The translations under genes and the position numbers were made by a program. The notes beneath the pieces are model-generated. The model saw nothing but the letters and a program-made list of their open reading frames with translations. It searched no databases and was not told where the DNA came from. DNA of 64,000 bases, taken from positions 62,001 through 126,000 of the forward strand of contig NZ_CP084606.1 of the NCBI RefSeq assembly GCF_022376835.1, written 5' to 3'. Source of the DNA: Brucepastera parasyntrophica (GTDB taxonomy: Bacteria; Spirochaetota; Spirochaetia; Treponematales; Treponemataceae). Shown here in pieces: positions 37,347 through 44,807 of the stretch (position 1 is its first letter; each line of letters opens with the position of its first letter).

Positions 37347-37450
37347 CTGTTTGCTTCGTAAAGTCAAGGATTTATTTCCGGCAAAAACCTGTAAATCATC
37401 AGCCTGTACCGATAATGACTTGCGTTTATATAAAAAATAGTATATCTAGA

Positions 37451-37586
37451 GCTTGTTACAAAACTCGGTTAGTTTTGTAACAAGCTTTTCAAAGAAAAAT
37501 CTATTTCTATTCGATATAAAGAAATAGATTTTTCTTTTGCTACATCCAAGGTTGCAATTTCAAAACTTTCTCAGTTTTAAAATTGC
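37451..37586 (-). repeat. Structured dispersed repeat R2, copy B
   Basis: An inverted copy of the element at 15101-15225. Its three hairpins have stems of 15 bp (37451-37465 with 37471-37485), 18 bp (37491-37508 with 37520-37537) and 14 bp with one mismatch (37554-37567 with 37573-37586). The middle hairpin is twice as long as in copy A. It lies in the 467-base gap 37308-37774, together with the rex and ileS control regions. Confidence 0.75.
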
Positions 37587-37631
37587 CTCTCTATAGAAAT
37601 GAATTCAGAAATTTGGTATAATTATTCAAGT

Positions 37632-37660
37632 TTTTGCATAAATGCAAAATATAATATAAT
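37632..37660 (+). promoter_or_regulatory. ileS promoter with an 18-base palindrome
   Basis: Two overlapping TATAAT hexamers (37650-37655 and 37655-37660) follow a perfect palindrome TTTTGCAT-AA-ATGCAAAA (37632-37649). The palindrome covers the -35/spacer region and looks like an operator. No regulator is identified. Confidence 0.5.
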
Positions 37661-37668
37661 CCTTTACT

Positions 37669-37765
37669 GTAAGTTTCTGATGTAAGGAATTGGTTAATTC
37701 TTTTCATCGGAAACACTTACAATCGGAAATAGTCAAATAATCTAAATTATTTGACTATATAGGAG
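37669..37765 (+). promoter_or_regulatory. Structured 5' leader of ileS
   Basis: Beginning at the predicted transcript start, a long hairpin pairs GTAAG (37669-37673) with CTTAC (37716-37720). TTTCTGATG (37674-37682) pairs with CATCGGAAA (37705-37713, one G-U), and GAATT (37687-37691) with AATTC (37696-37700). A second, perfect 13-bp hairpin (37729-37741 with 37746-37758, loop CTAA) ends two bases before the AGGAG ribosome binding site. No T-box consensus is present. Confidence 0.5.
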
Positions 37766-37774
37766 TCTGCGAGT

Positions 37775-40700
37775 ATGTTTGAACCGGTTGATCCAAAAGT
37801 GAGTTTTCCTGCGCAGGAAGAAAAAATTCTGTCCTTTTGGGAAAAAAATGACATTTTCAAAAAATCGATAGCAAACCGTGAGGACGCTCCTGAGTATGTA
37901 TTTTATGACGGACCTCCCTTTGCCACCGGCATGCCCCATTTCGGGCATTTTGTTCCGAATACCATTAAGGATATTATTCCCCGATACCAGACTATGAAGG
38001 GGAAGAAGGTCGAACGCCGTTTTGGCTGGGACTGTCATGGTCTTCCTGTTGAAAATCTTATTGAGAAAGAACTCGGACTCAATTCAAAAACCGATATTGA
38101 AAAATACGGTGTCGCGGAATTTAATGAGGCCTGCCGGGCAAGCGTGCTCCGGTATGTTCATGAATGGCGTCAGACCATTACAAGGCTGGGCCGCTGGGTT
38201 GATTTTGATAACGACTATAAAACCATGGAACCCGATTATATGGAATCAATCTGGTGGAGCATGAAAGTTCTGTGGGATAAGGGACTTCTGTATGAGGGTT
38301 TTTATATTCTTCCGTATTGCCCCCGCTGCGCTACCGTTTTGTCAAACCATGAGCTGAATCTCGGCGGCTACAAGGATGTGCATGATCCTGCCATAACCGT
38401 AAAGTTTAAAATCACGGGAATTATGCCGGGAAGCGGAGCAGCCTCAGCTTTTAAAAAAGCGGAAGAGCTTGCCGACGGAAAGACGTTCCTTCTTGCATGG
38501 ACAACAACTCCGTGGACACTTCCGAGCAATCTTGGTCTGGTACTTGGACCTGATATTGATTATGTCCTCGTTGCGGACGGAGATGAACGGTATATCCTTG
38601 CCGAGGCCCGTCTTGACGCCTACTATAAAAATAAGGATGACTACACGATAATATGGAAAAAGAAGGGAAGTGAACTTCAGGGTATTACTTATGAACCCCT
38701 CTTTCCTTATTTTTCCGGCCTTGAAAAAAATGAGGACGGGACCCGCGGCGCTTTCAGGACCTTTGTCGACGGATTTGTTTCAACCGAAGACGGTACCGGG
38801 ATTGTCCACGCTGCTCCGGGATTTGGTGAGGACGATAACAGAATATTCAAGGGTACCGGCGTTCCAACTGTCTGTCCGGTAGACGCCGAATGTAAATTTA
38901 CCGCTGAGGTTTCTGATTATCAGGGGCTTTTCGTGAAGGATGCCGACAAGGCTATTATGGACCGGCTCAAGGCCGAAGGCAAACTTGTTAAGCGTGATCA
39001 GATACTGCATTCCTATCCCCATTGCTGGCGCTGTTCCAGTCCTCTCATTTACCGGGCGGTAAGCAGCTGGTTTGTCAAAGTTGAGGATATCAAGCAGAGT
39101 ATGCTGAAGGCAAACGCCGGTATTACCTGGCAGCCCGCGCATATCAAGGACGGCCGGTTCGGAAAGTGGCTGGAAGGCGCCCGCGATTGGGCTATAAGCC
39201 GCAACCGTTACTGGGGCAATCCGCTGCCGATATGGAAATGCCCCGACTGCGGTAAAACCCTTTGCATTGGCAGCCGTCAGGAACTGAAGGACCTGTCCGG
39301 CGTATATCCTGATGATTTGCATAAACATTTTGTGGATAAAATCACGATCCCCTGTGACTGCGGCGGCACAATGAGCCGCGTTCCCGAAGTTATGGATTGC
39401 TGGTTTGAATCAGGGGCCATGCCGTACGGACAGTATCATTATCCCTTTGAAAATAAGGAAAATTTTGAAAGCCATTTTCCTGCGGATTTTATTTCTGAGG
39501 GTCTTGATCAGACAAGAGGATGGTTTTATACATTAACCGTACTAGCAGCGGCTATTTTCGATAAGCCGGCATTTAATAACTGTATTGTAAGCGGACTTGT
39601 TCTTGCTTCCGACGGGAAAAAAATGTCCAAGTCTCTGCGGAACTATACTGATCCGATAATGGTTGTAAATGAATTCGGAGCGGACGCCCTTCGTTTGTTT
39701 TTGATACATTCCGCAGTAACAAAGGCTGATGATCTCAGATATACGGATGAGGGTGTCCGCGATATTCTGAAAGGCATAATGATTCCCCTGTGGAACAGTT
39801 ACAGTTTTTATGTTACCTATGCCAATATCGATAAGGTTGAACGTCCGGCCGGAAAAACGGCTGACGGAACAAGCCAGAATCCGCTTGACCGCTGGGTTCT
39901 TTCAATTACCGAAAAAATGGTAAAAGAAGTTACCGAGGCCCTGGATGCATACGATTTAAGCCGAGCGGTTGATCCTGTCGTTACTTTTATTGATCAGCTT
40001 AATAACTGGTATATCAGACGTTCCAGGAGACGGTTCTGGAAAAGTGAAAATGACGGCGACAAGGCTCTTGCCTATGATACACTGTATTACGCGCTGAAAA
40101 AACTTATACTTATTGCGGCGCCGTTTGTTCCGTTTATAACTGAAACCATCTGGCAGAATCTCAAAAATGATGGTGATCCTGAGTCAGTCCATCTGGCGGA
40201 TTATCCCGTATATGACGAATCGCTCCGGGATCTTCATCTCGAATTTAAAATGGATACCGTACAAAAGGCTGTTTCCATGGGGCGCAGTCTCCGCTATCAG
40301 TTTAATTTAAAAACGCGGCAGCCCCTGAAGGCGGTTGAACTTGTGACACGGAATCCGGAAGAGAAGAAGGTCCTTCTCGAAATGGAAGAAAGTATCAGGG
40401 AAGAACTGAATGTTAAGGAAGTGCTTTTCCATGATAAAGAGGATGAACTTGTTGAATATACCGCCAAGGCAAATTTCCGGGTTCTCGGAAAGGAACTGGG
40501 CGCTTCTATGAAACAGTTTGCAGCCGAAATAGAAAAACTTTCTTCTTCCGTAATTCAGTCAATTCTGGACGGCGCGACACTGAGCATTGAGGTTGACGGC
40601 CAGCATGTTGAATTGACCGCGGAAAAAATTATCGTCACCCGTGTTGAAAAAGCCAATCTCAAGGTTATAAATGACGGAACGCTTACTGTCGGCCTTGATA

Positions 40701-41017
40701 CCGAAGTAACGGAAGCCCTTTTTCTCGAAGGCTGCGTCCGTGATCTGGTGCGGGGAATCCAGAATCTCCGCAAGGAAAAGGGTCTTGAGGTAACAGACCG
40801 TATAAAGCTTTCAGTTTCCGCGACACAGGCACAGCCTGAAGAGGACAGGGAAAAACTGAAAAAAGCCTTTACCCTGTTCCGGGATTATCTGATGGCTGAA
40901 ACTCTTTCAGTCAGCGCGGAATGGGTGGATGACTTTGCATCGGTACAGACAAGCATGAAACCCGTATTGATTGAAGCCGGCGACTACAGCTGGGAAGCCG
41001 TACTTGTAAAGGAATAA
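37775..41017 (+). CDS. ileS: Isoleucyl-tRNA synthetase
   Basis: It charges tRNA-Ile. At 1080 residues it is the longer, eukaryote-like class of IleS. The HIGH motif appears as HFGH in PPFATGMPHFGHF and the KMSKS motif as DGKKMSKSLRNY. The editing domain has TTTPWTLPSN, and a zinc-type CPDCGKT lies inside the connective region. An anticodon-binding and C-terminal region completes the length. AGGAG precedes the ATG directly after a strong hairpin. This IleS class is often associated with resistance to mupirocin, which is family knowledge and not tested here. Confidence 0.95.
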   Translation: MFEPVDPKVSFPAQEEKILSFWEKNDIFKKSIANREDAPEYVFYDGPPFATGMPHFGHFVPNTIKDIIPRYQTMKGKKVERRFGWDCHGLPVENLIEKELGLNSKTDIEKYGVAEFNEACRASVLRYVHEWRQTITRLGRWVDFDNDYKTMEPDYMESIWWSMKVLWDKGLLYEGFYILPYCPRCATVLSNHELNLGGYKDVHDPAITVKFKITGIMPGSGAASAFKKAEELADGKTFLLAWTTTPWTLPSNLGLVLGPDIDYVLVADGDERYILAEARLDAYYKNKDDYTIIWKKKGSELQGITYEPLFPYFSGLEKNEDGTRGAFRTFVDGFVSTEDGTGIVHAAPGFGEDDNRIFKGTGVPTVCPVDAECKFTAEVSDYQGLFVKDADKAIMDRLKAEGKLVKRDQILHSYPHCWRCSSPLIYRAVSSWFVKVEDIKQSMLKANAGITWQPAHIKDGRFGKWLEGARDWAISRNRYWGNPLPIWKCPDCGKTLCIGSRQELKDLSGVYPDDLHKHFVDKITIPCDCGGTMSRVPEVMDCWFESGAMPYGQYHYPFENKENFESHFPADFISEGLDQTRGWFYTLTVLAAAIFDKPAFNNCIVSGLVLASDGKKMSKSLRNYTDPIMVVNEFGADALRLFLIHSAVTKADDLRYTDEGVRDILKGIMIPLWNSYSFYVTYANIDKVERPAGKTADGTSQNPLDRWVLSITEKMVKEVTEALDAYDLSRAVDPVVTFIDQLNNWYIRRSRRRFWKSENDGDKALAYDTLYYALKKLILIAAPFVPFITETIWQNLKNDGDPESVHLADYPVYDESLRDLHLEFKMDTVQKAVSMGRSLRYQFNLKTRQPLKAVELVTRNPEEKKVLLEMEESIREELNVKEVLFHDKEDELVEYTAKANFRVLGKELGASMKQFAAEIEKLSSSVIQSILDGATLSIEVDGQHVELTAEKIIVTRVEKANLKVINDGTLTVGLDTEVTEALFLEGCVRDLVRGIQNLRKEKGLEVTDRIKLSVSATQAQPEEDREKLKKAFTLFRDYLMAETLSVSAEWVDDFASVQTSMKPVLIEAGDYSWEAVLVKE

Positions 41018-41049
41018 AATACTCCGCCGCAGAACAGCGGAGTATTTTT
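41016..41049 (+). terminator. Terminator after ileS, formed by the end of repeat R1 copy 4
   Basis: AAAATACTCCGC (41016-41027) pairs perfectly with GCGGAGTATTTT (41037-41048). The stem starts inside the ileS stop codon. Confidence 0.8.
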
Positions 41050-41181
41050 CTCTCCCGTGGAATTGCCTCGGGTTAAATACCATGGAACCTACAAAAACGA
41101 ACGTTTTTATAGGTTGTTATAAAAACTGCCGCAGAGCAGGCAGACCTTTGGTCTGGGGTATTAAACCCTCGCCTCGAATAA
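41016..41181 (-). repeat. Dispersed intergenic repeat R1, copy 4 (composite)
   Basis: Read on the minus strand it starts TTATTCGAGGCGAGGGTTTA, continues with hairpin CAGACC-AAA-GGTCTG and CTGCCTGCTCTGCGGC. A separate 28-base palindrome follows (41087-41114, one mismatch). It then has the CCCGAGGCAATTCCACGGG block shared with copy 1 and the GGCGGAGTATTTT end. It appears to be two R1 units joined around the palindrome. It fills most of the gap to the next gene. Confidence 0.7.
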
Positions 41182-41265
41182 CATGATGCAGGGCTGTGCT
41201 GAAACCACACCCTGCATACATGTATCACTGTGTGAGGGGCATCGTTTCCGAATGGAAGAACACTT

Positions 41266-42146
41266 ATGAATGACAGTCAGAAAAGGCGTAAAGGATATAA
41301 ACCGGCGGTTTATTTTTTGTTTTCGCGATTATGCTGTTTCTTTTTACCGGCTGCGCCGGGCAGCGGCCTCCGGAGCAAATAAACCCTCTTTCAGTTTTAG
41401 GAACAGATGCGCTTGCCTATCTTGTGCTTCCTGTCAGCCAAAACCGCGAGCTATGTGAAATTGTTTTAAATAGGAATGATTCGTTTGCCGGGAACACCGA
41501 TGTATTTCTGAATCGGGCGGAAATTCTGTATGCGGGGGTTTTCCAGGAAGAAGATACTGACGGTTTTCCCGATTTTCGGGTTTTTATGCGCGGAGCCTTT
41601 CCGAAGGCAGCCGCGTCCATGATTTTTCCTTCAAGAAAGGGATGGATTAAAAATAAAACAAAGGAATCCGGGACCTGGTATCAGGCCGGCGTACTTGAGA
41701 CGGCATTGCCGTATGACAATATAGTATGTATTTCAACCGCGCAGAATATACAGCAAATGCTTGTAAATTTGAAAAACCCTTTTGCAGCGGCGCCGGATAA
41801 TCTGCCGCCCGGATTTACTGCCTACGCGGAAAACCCATCGGATGCAAAAATAGGTTTGTACGTTAAAGATCCTGCTGTCTGGGCTTCTTCGGTATTTGCC
41901 ATGCCTCTTACTTTGCCGGTCAGCTATATTGAGATGTATGCCGGAAAAAATATTCTGCCGGAAGGAGGGTATATGCTGTCATTATTTTTTGGTGTACCTG
42001 ATGCCCGGATGGTCCGCGCTGTCACCGCCATGCTCAGGATTGCGTTTGACCGGCCTGTATCTTCCGATGGAACAGTCGTGTCGGTAACCGGTATATATGT
42101 TCCGACTGAGTATCTTGCCGGAATGTTTGATTTTTTGTATTTTTAA
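41266..42146 (+). CDS. Lipoprotein of unknown function (frame broken in the signal peptide)
   Basis: The ATG at 41266 follows GGAAG and encodes MNDSQKRRKGYKPAVYF. Adding one T to the T6 run at 41313-41318 continues into a hydrophobic core and lipobox FTGCAGQ. Without it the gene would seem to start at an internal ATG with too short a signal. The mature part (about 260 residues) is a mixed alpha/beta protein with no motif I recognise. The recurring lengths of strands (LAYLVLPVSQN, AEILYAGVF, IGLYVKD) suggest a compact domain. It stands alone between ileS and the fmdB-like gene. Confidence 0.75.
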
Positions 42147-42271
42147 GACAGAGATAAACCAGTAACATAATAATTGTTGTGATGTTATCTTTATGTATTT
42201 ATAAAACGGTCAAAATGCCGAAACACTAATTATAAACAAAAATACTATAATGTATTTATGGGGACACCGTT

Positions 42272-42517
42272 ATGCCAACATATGAATATGCATGCGATTC
42301 ATGCAATAACAATTTTGAAGTATTTCAGAAAATGTCAGATGAACCGGTAAAAGTCTGTCCGAAGTGCGGCGAGAACGTAAGGCGGGTATTATCGGGCGGA
42401 ATAGGAATCAGTTTTAAAGGTTCAGGATTTTACGTAAATGATTCCCGGCCCGCGGAAAAAAAAGAAACCGCCCCTTCAAGTAAACCAGCTGATTGTTCCG
42501 CCTGCGCCAGTAAGTAG
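42272..42517 (+). CDS. FmdB-family zinc-ribbon protein
   Basis: The 81-residue protein starts MPTYEYACDSCNNNFEVFQK and has the two C-x2-C pairs (CDSC, CPKC) and the G-rich segment GGIGISFKGSGFYVNDS of the FmdB family. It ends in a low-complexity tail with a further C-x2-C (CSACASK). FmdB was first described as a putative regulator, and the general function is unknown. The following gene, two bases downstream, is also a zinc-ribbon protein. Confidence 0.88.
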   Translation: MPTYEYACDSCNNNFEVFQKMSDEPVKVCPKCGENVRRVLSGGIGISFKGSGFYVNDSRPAEKKETAPSSKPADCSACASK

Positions 42518-42519
42518 CA

Positions 42520-42845
42520 GTGGAAAAGCGTGCCAAATTTTTCTGTGAATCCTGCGGCAATGAGGTAAAACAGAATGATAAAATCTGCAGTCACTGCGGC
42601 CGGTTTTTCTCATCGGTAAAATGCCCAAAATGCGGGCTGTCCGGAAATTCCCGTATGTTCACCAGAGGATGTCCGAAATGCGGCTATGCCTTTGGAGGCG
42701 GAGAGGAAGATAAACGCGGGGCAGTCCGTGCGAGGAAAAAAAACAACGTACCGCTTCCGAGGCCGAACCTCTGCCGTGGTGGATTTATGTGCTTTCAGGC
42801 TTGATGCTTGCGGCAGTGATAATTCTTATTCTTCTGCAGCGGTGA
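42520..42845 (+). CDS. Double zinc-ribbon protein with C-terminal membrane anchor (frame broken by one base)
   Basis: From the GTG at 42520 it has three C-x2-C pairs (CESC, CSHC, CPKC) and a fourth (CPKC) in the first 65 residues, a zinc-ribbon pair. One A missing from the A8 run near 42732-42739 breaks the frame. Restored, the protein continues into PLPWWIYVLSGLMLAAVIIL, a clear transmembrane helix, and ends LLQR, about 108 residues in all. Without the repair it would end in a meaningless tail. It overlaps the 3' end of the converging gene by 20 bases. Confidence 0.72.
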
Positions 42846-43518
42846 GTTTGCGTATTTCATCACGTATGCTATTATCCATCTCAGACAATTCAAGCTGAAG
42901 ATAATGGGTGTTTTCGACAACTCTGCATTCCGGCGAAAAAGTTTTGTCACCAACCTTAAGGCTGCATTGATTAAGAACCGTTCCCTTTGCAAGGCTGTGC
43001 GTCAGAGAGGGAGTGTCGGGTCTGAAAAAAATAATGTCATTTTTGATTTGTATGATTGTACCTGTAATAATGATCCCGGAGTCAGGACTGGTAAAAAGCA
43101 ACCAGACCGGAAGCTTCCGGCGTTCCGGAAAAATAGCGTCTGATACTGTTTCTGCCTTCCTGTACCGCCGGATGATTTTTTCAAGCCTGTCCGGCCTGTT
43201 ATGCAGATCACTGTTAATAATTGCCTGCACACCGATATGCAGAGCCTTATCGGCCTCTTCAATAGTGAAGCGGTTGTTAACAAAAAGAATTATTACTGTT
43301 TTTTCCTTATCAACATAACTGCGGATAAATTGCGTCAGGGTTTTCCAGTGCCGGGGAAAATCCACTGCATTGATAAAAACAATATCGGGCATAATTTCTT
43401 TTATGTTATCAAGGGCCTTAATTGGAGAATGATACAGCACAAAATCAAAATCAGCTAACGCGCCTTTTTTCGGCATACAGTCTCTGTTTTGATTTTCTGT
43501 TACAACAAGCGCCTTCAT
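42826..43518 (-). CDS. Receiver-like protein with atypical PilZ-like C-terminal domain
   Basis: Residues 1-115 look like a degenerate receiver fold (MKALVVTENQN, DIVFINAVDFP, TVIILFVNN), but the acidic pocket near the N-terminus and the usual phosphoacceptor context are not clear. Residues about 135-215 form beta-rich sequence (GIIITGTIIQIKNDIIFFRP) with the feel of a PilZ domain. The c-di-GMP motif RxxxR is not present, so nucleotide binding is doubtful. It follows an exported protein gene on the same strand after 15 bases. Function unknown. Confidence 0.6.
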   Translation of the reverse strand: MKALVVTENQNRDCMPKKGALADFDFVLYHSPIKALDNIKEIMPDIVFINAVDFPRHWKTLTQFIRSYVDKEKTVIILFVNNRFTIEEADKALHIGVQAIINSDLHNRPDRLEKIIRRYRKAETVSDAIFPERRKLPVWLLFTSPDSGIIITGTIIQIKNDIIFFRPDTPSLTHSLAKGTVLNQCSLKVGDKTFSPECRVVENTHYLQLELSEMDNSIRDEIRKLTAAEE

Positions 43519-43533
43519 TCTCTGCCGGAATTC

Positions 43534-44514
43534 CTATTCTGTCCCCAGATTATCAACCGTATAATCGTATACGCGCCATATATCATCTTTCAGGCCGAGA
43601 TAATAGGTATATCTTTTTCTCTCGCGGAATGTGCGGTAGTCAAACCACTGGATAACGGTAACTGTTCCTTTCGTATCGGTATATGTTGTCCGTTCAATCG
43701 TGTAATCAACGGGAATGGTCGATATATCCCTGTCGACCGTTGCCTGGGACAATTCGGTTTTATAGTTTTCAATCATCTGCAGGCGACCGGCTTCTGATTC
43801 ATTCCTGAATTTGCGTCCCTTAACCGGATCGCGGGAAAGCATCTGTTCCAGATCGAGATACAGGAAAAACTGGTCCCACTGGCTTTTTTGCCGCGCGCTC
43901 AGGATATAATCAATAACCTGGTCAGGCGGAATGGACTGGGCCTGCAGAATACTCCGGTCAGCTGATGACAGGGGAAGAATCCGTACGGCAGCAGGTCCCG
44001 GCGACGGTTTTACTTCCAGCGTTAATTTGTTTGATGTAACATAGCTTTCGCCTGTTATGTTTCTTTTGAGTTCAGGAAAAAATTCGCATTCAATAAGATA
44101 TATACCGGGCTGAGTTATGGAAACATAATCTTTCAGATTTTCAATGACGGAATATGATTCCCCCGGTTCGACGCTGAGTTCGCGGAAATAAATATGACTG
44201 CTTGTTGTCCGCTTTCTTACCCAGAATTCCGTATGGTCCAACGCGCGGTTACGCGTGTTCACCGCGGAAAAGTCAATACTGAAGAAATGATCGTCAGCTA
44301 TTTTAAATCTGACCGGTTCGGTCCCGTTATTTGATATTGTCAGCTGGATATAAATAGGCTCGGATGAAGAATCGCCGGGGTAATAAATACTCTGGTTATA
44401 GAATTGTATTGAAACATCAGCTCCCAAGGCAAAATCCGTGTCTGTACCGGTAGTTGAGAAAATAACGCCTGTTTCTATAAAAATACATAATAAAATGAAA
44501 AAAAGTTTTTTCAC
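43534..44514 (-). CDS. Exported protein with immunoglobulin-like N-terminal region
   Basis: A signal peptide (residues 1-20, ending IFSTT) is followed by beta-rich sequence with the pattern of an Ig-like fold (residues about 30-170: IQLTISNNGTEPVRFKIAD, LSVEPGESYSVIENL, GIYLIECEF). A helical linker and a C-terminal alpha/beta domain (residues about 200-326) of SnoaL/NTF2-like feel follow, with TTYTDTKGTVTVIQWFDYRT and DDIWRVYDYTV. Domain names are inferences from pattern. Probably periplasmic. It may share a transcript with the receiver-like gene that follows. Confidence 0.65.
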   Translation of the reverse strand: MKKLFFILLCIFIETGVIFSTTGTDTDFALGADVSIQFYNQSIYYPGDSSSEPIYIQLTISNNGTEPVRFKIADDHFFSIDFSAVNTRNRALDHTEFWVRKRTTSSHIYFRELSVEPGESYSVIENLKDYVSITQPGIYLIECEFFPELKRNITGESYVTSNKLTLEVKPSPGPAAVRILPLSSADRSILQAQSIPPDQVIDYILSARQKSQWDQFFLYLDLEQMLSRDPVKGRKFRNESEAGRLQMIENYKTELSQATVDRDISTIPVDYTIERTTYTDTKGTVTVIQWFDYRTFRERKRYTYYLGLKDDIWRVYDYTVDNLGTE

Positions 44515-44807
44515 CGGTTTTATACTCCATAAAAAGGTATGTTTTCGGGAAAATCTGACAGTTTCCGTATTTTCAGGAATGCTTGATATACTTTTCCCTT
44601 TTCATCTTATCGGTTTTTTTTATTCTATCCATTAGACACAAAATAACAGAGCTGTTCACAATGCCGGATTTTTGAAAAACGGCCGTAATTTTATATGAAA
44701 ATCAGCATATTGTCCCGGTTTTCCCAGGTTTTTACCAAAACCAGCCGGACTTATAAAAAGTTCAGACTTCTTTTGTAAACTGCGATTTAATGATATGATA
44801 ACAGAAT
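44515..44807. other. Divergent intergenic region upstream of mfd
   Basis: The 293-base gap separates two divergent genes. TATGAT at 44794-44799 is placed so that transcription would start within about two bases of the mfd ATG. No ribosome binding site precedes that ATG. No other element is evident. Confidence 0.35.

Noticed and set aside
37661..37774. T-box riboswitch ahead of ileS
   Set aside because: The conserved T-box sequence and antiterminator are absent and there is no terminator stem with a T run before the start codon.
42826..43518. A functional c-di-GMP-binding PilZ protein
   Set aside because: The C-terminal region has a PilZ-like feel, but the RxxxR and (D/N)xSxxG motifs are not present.
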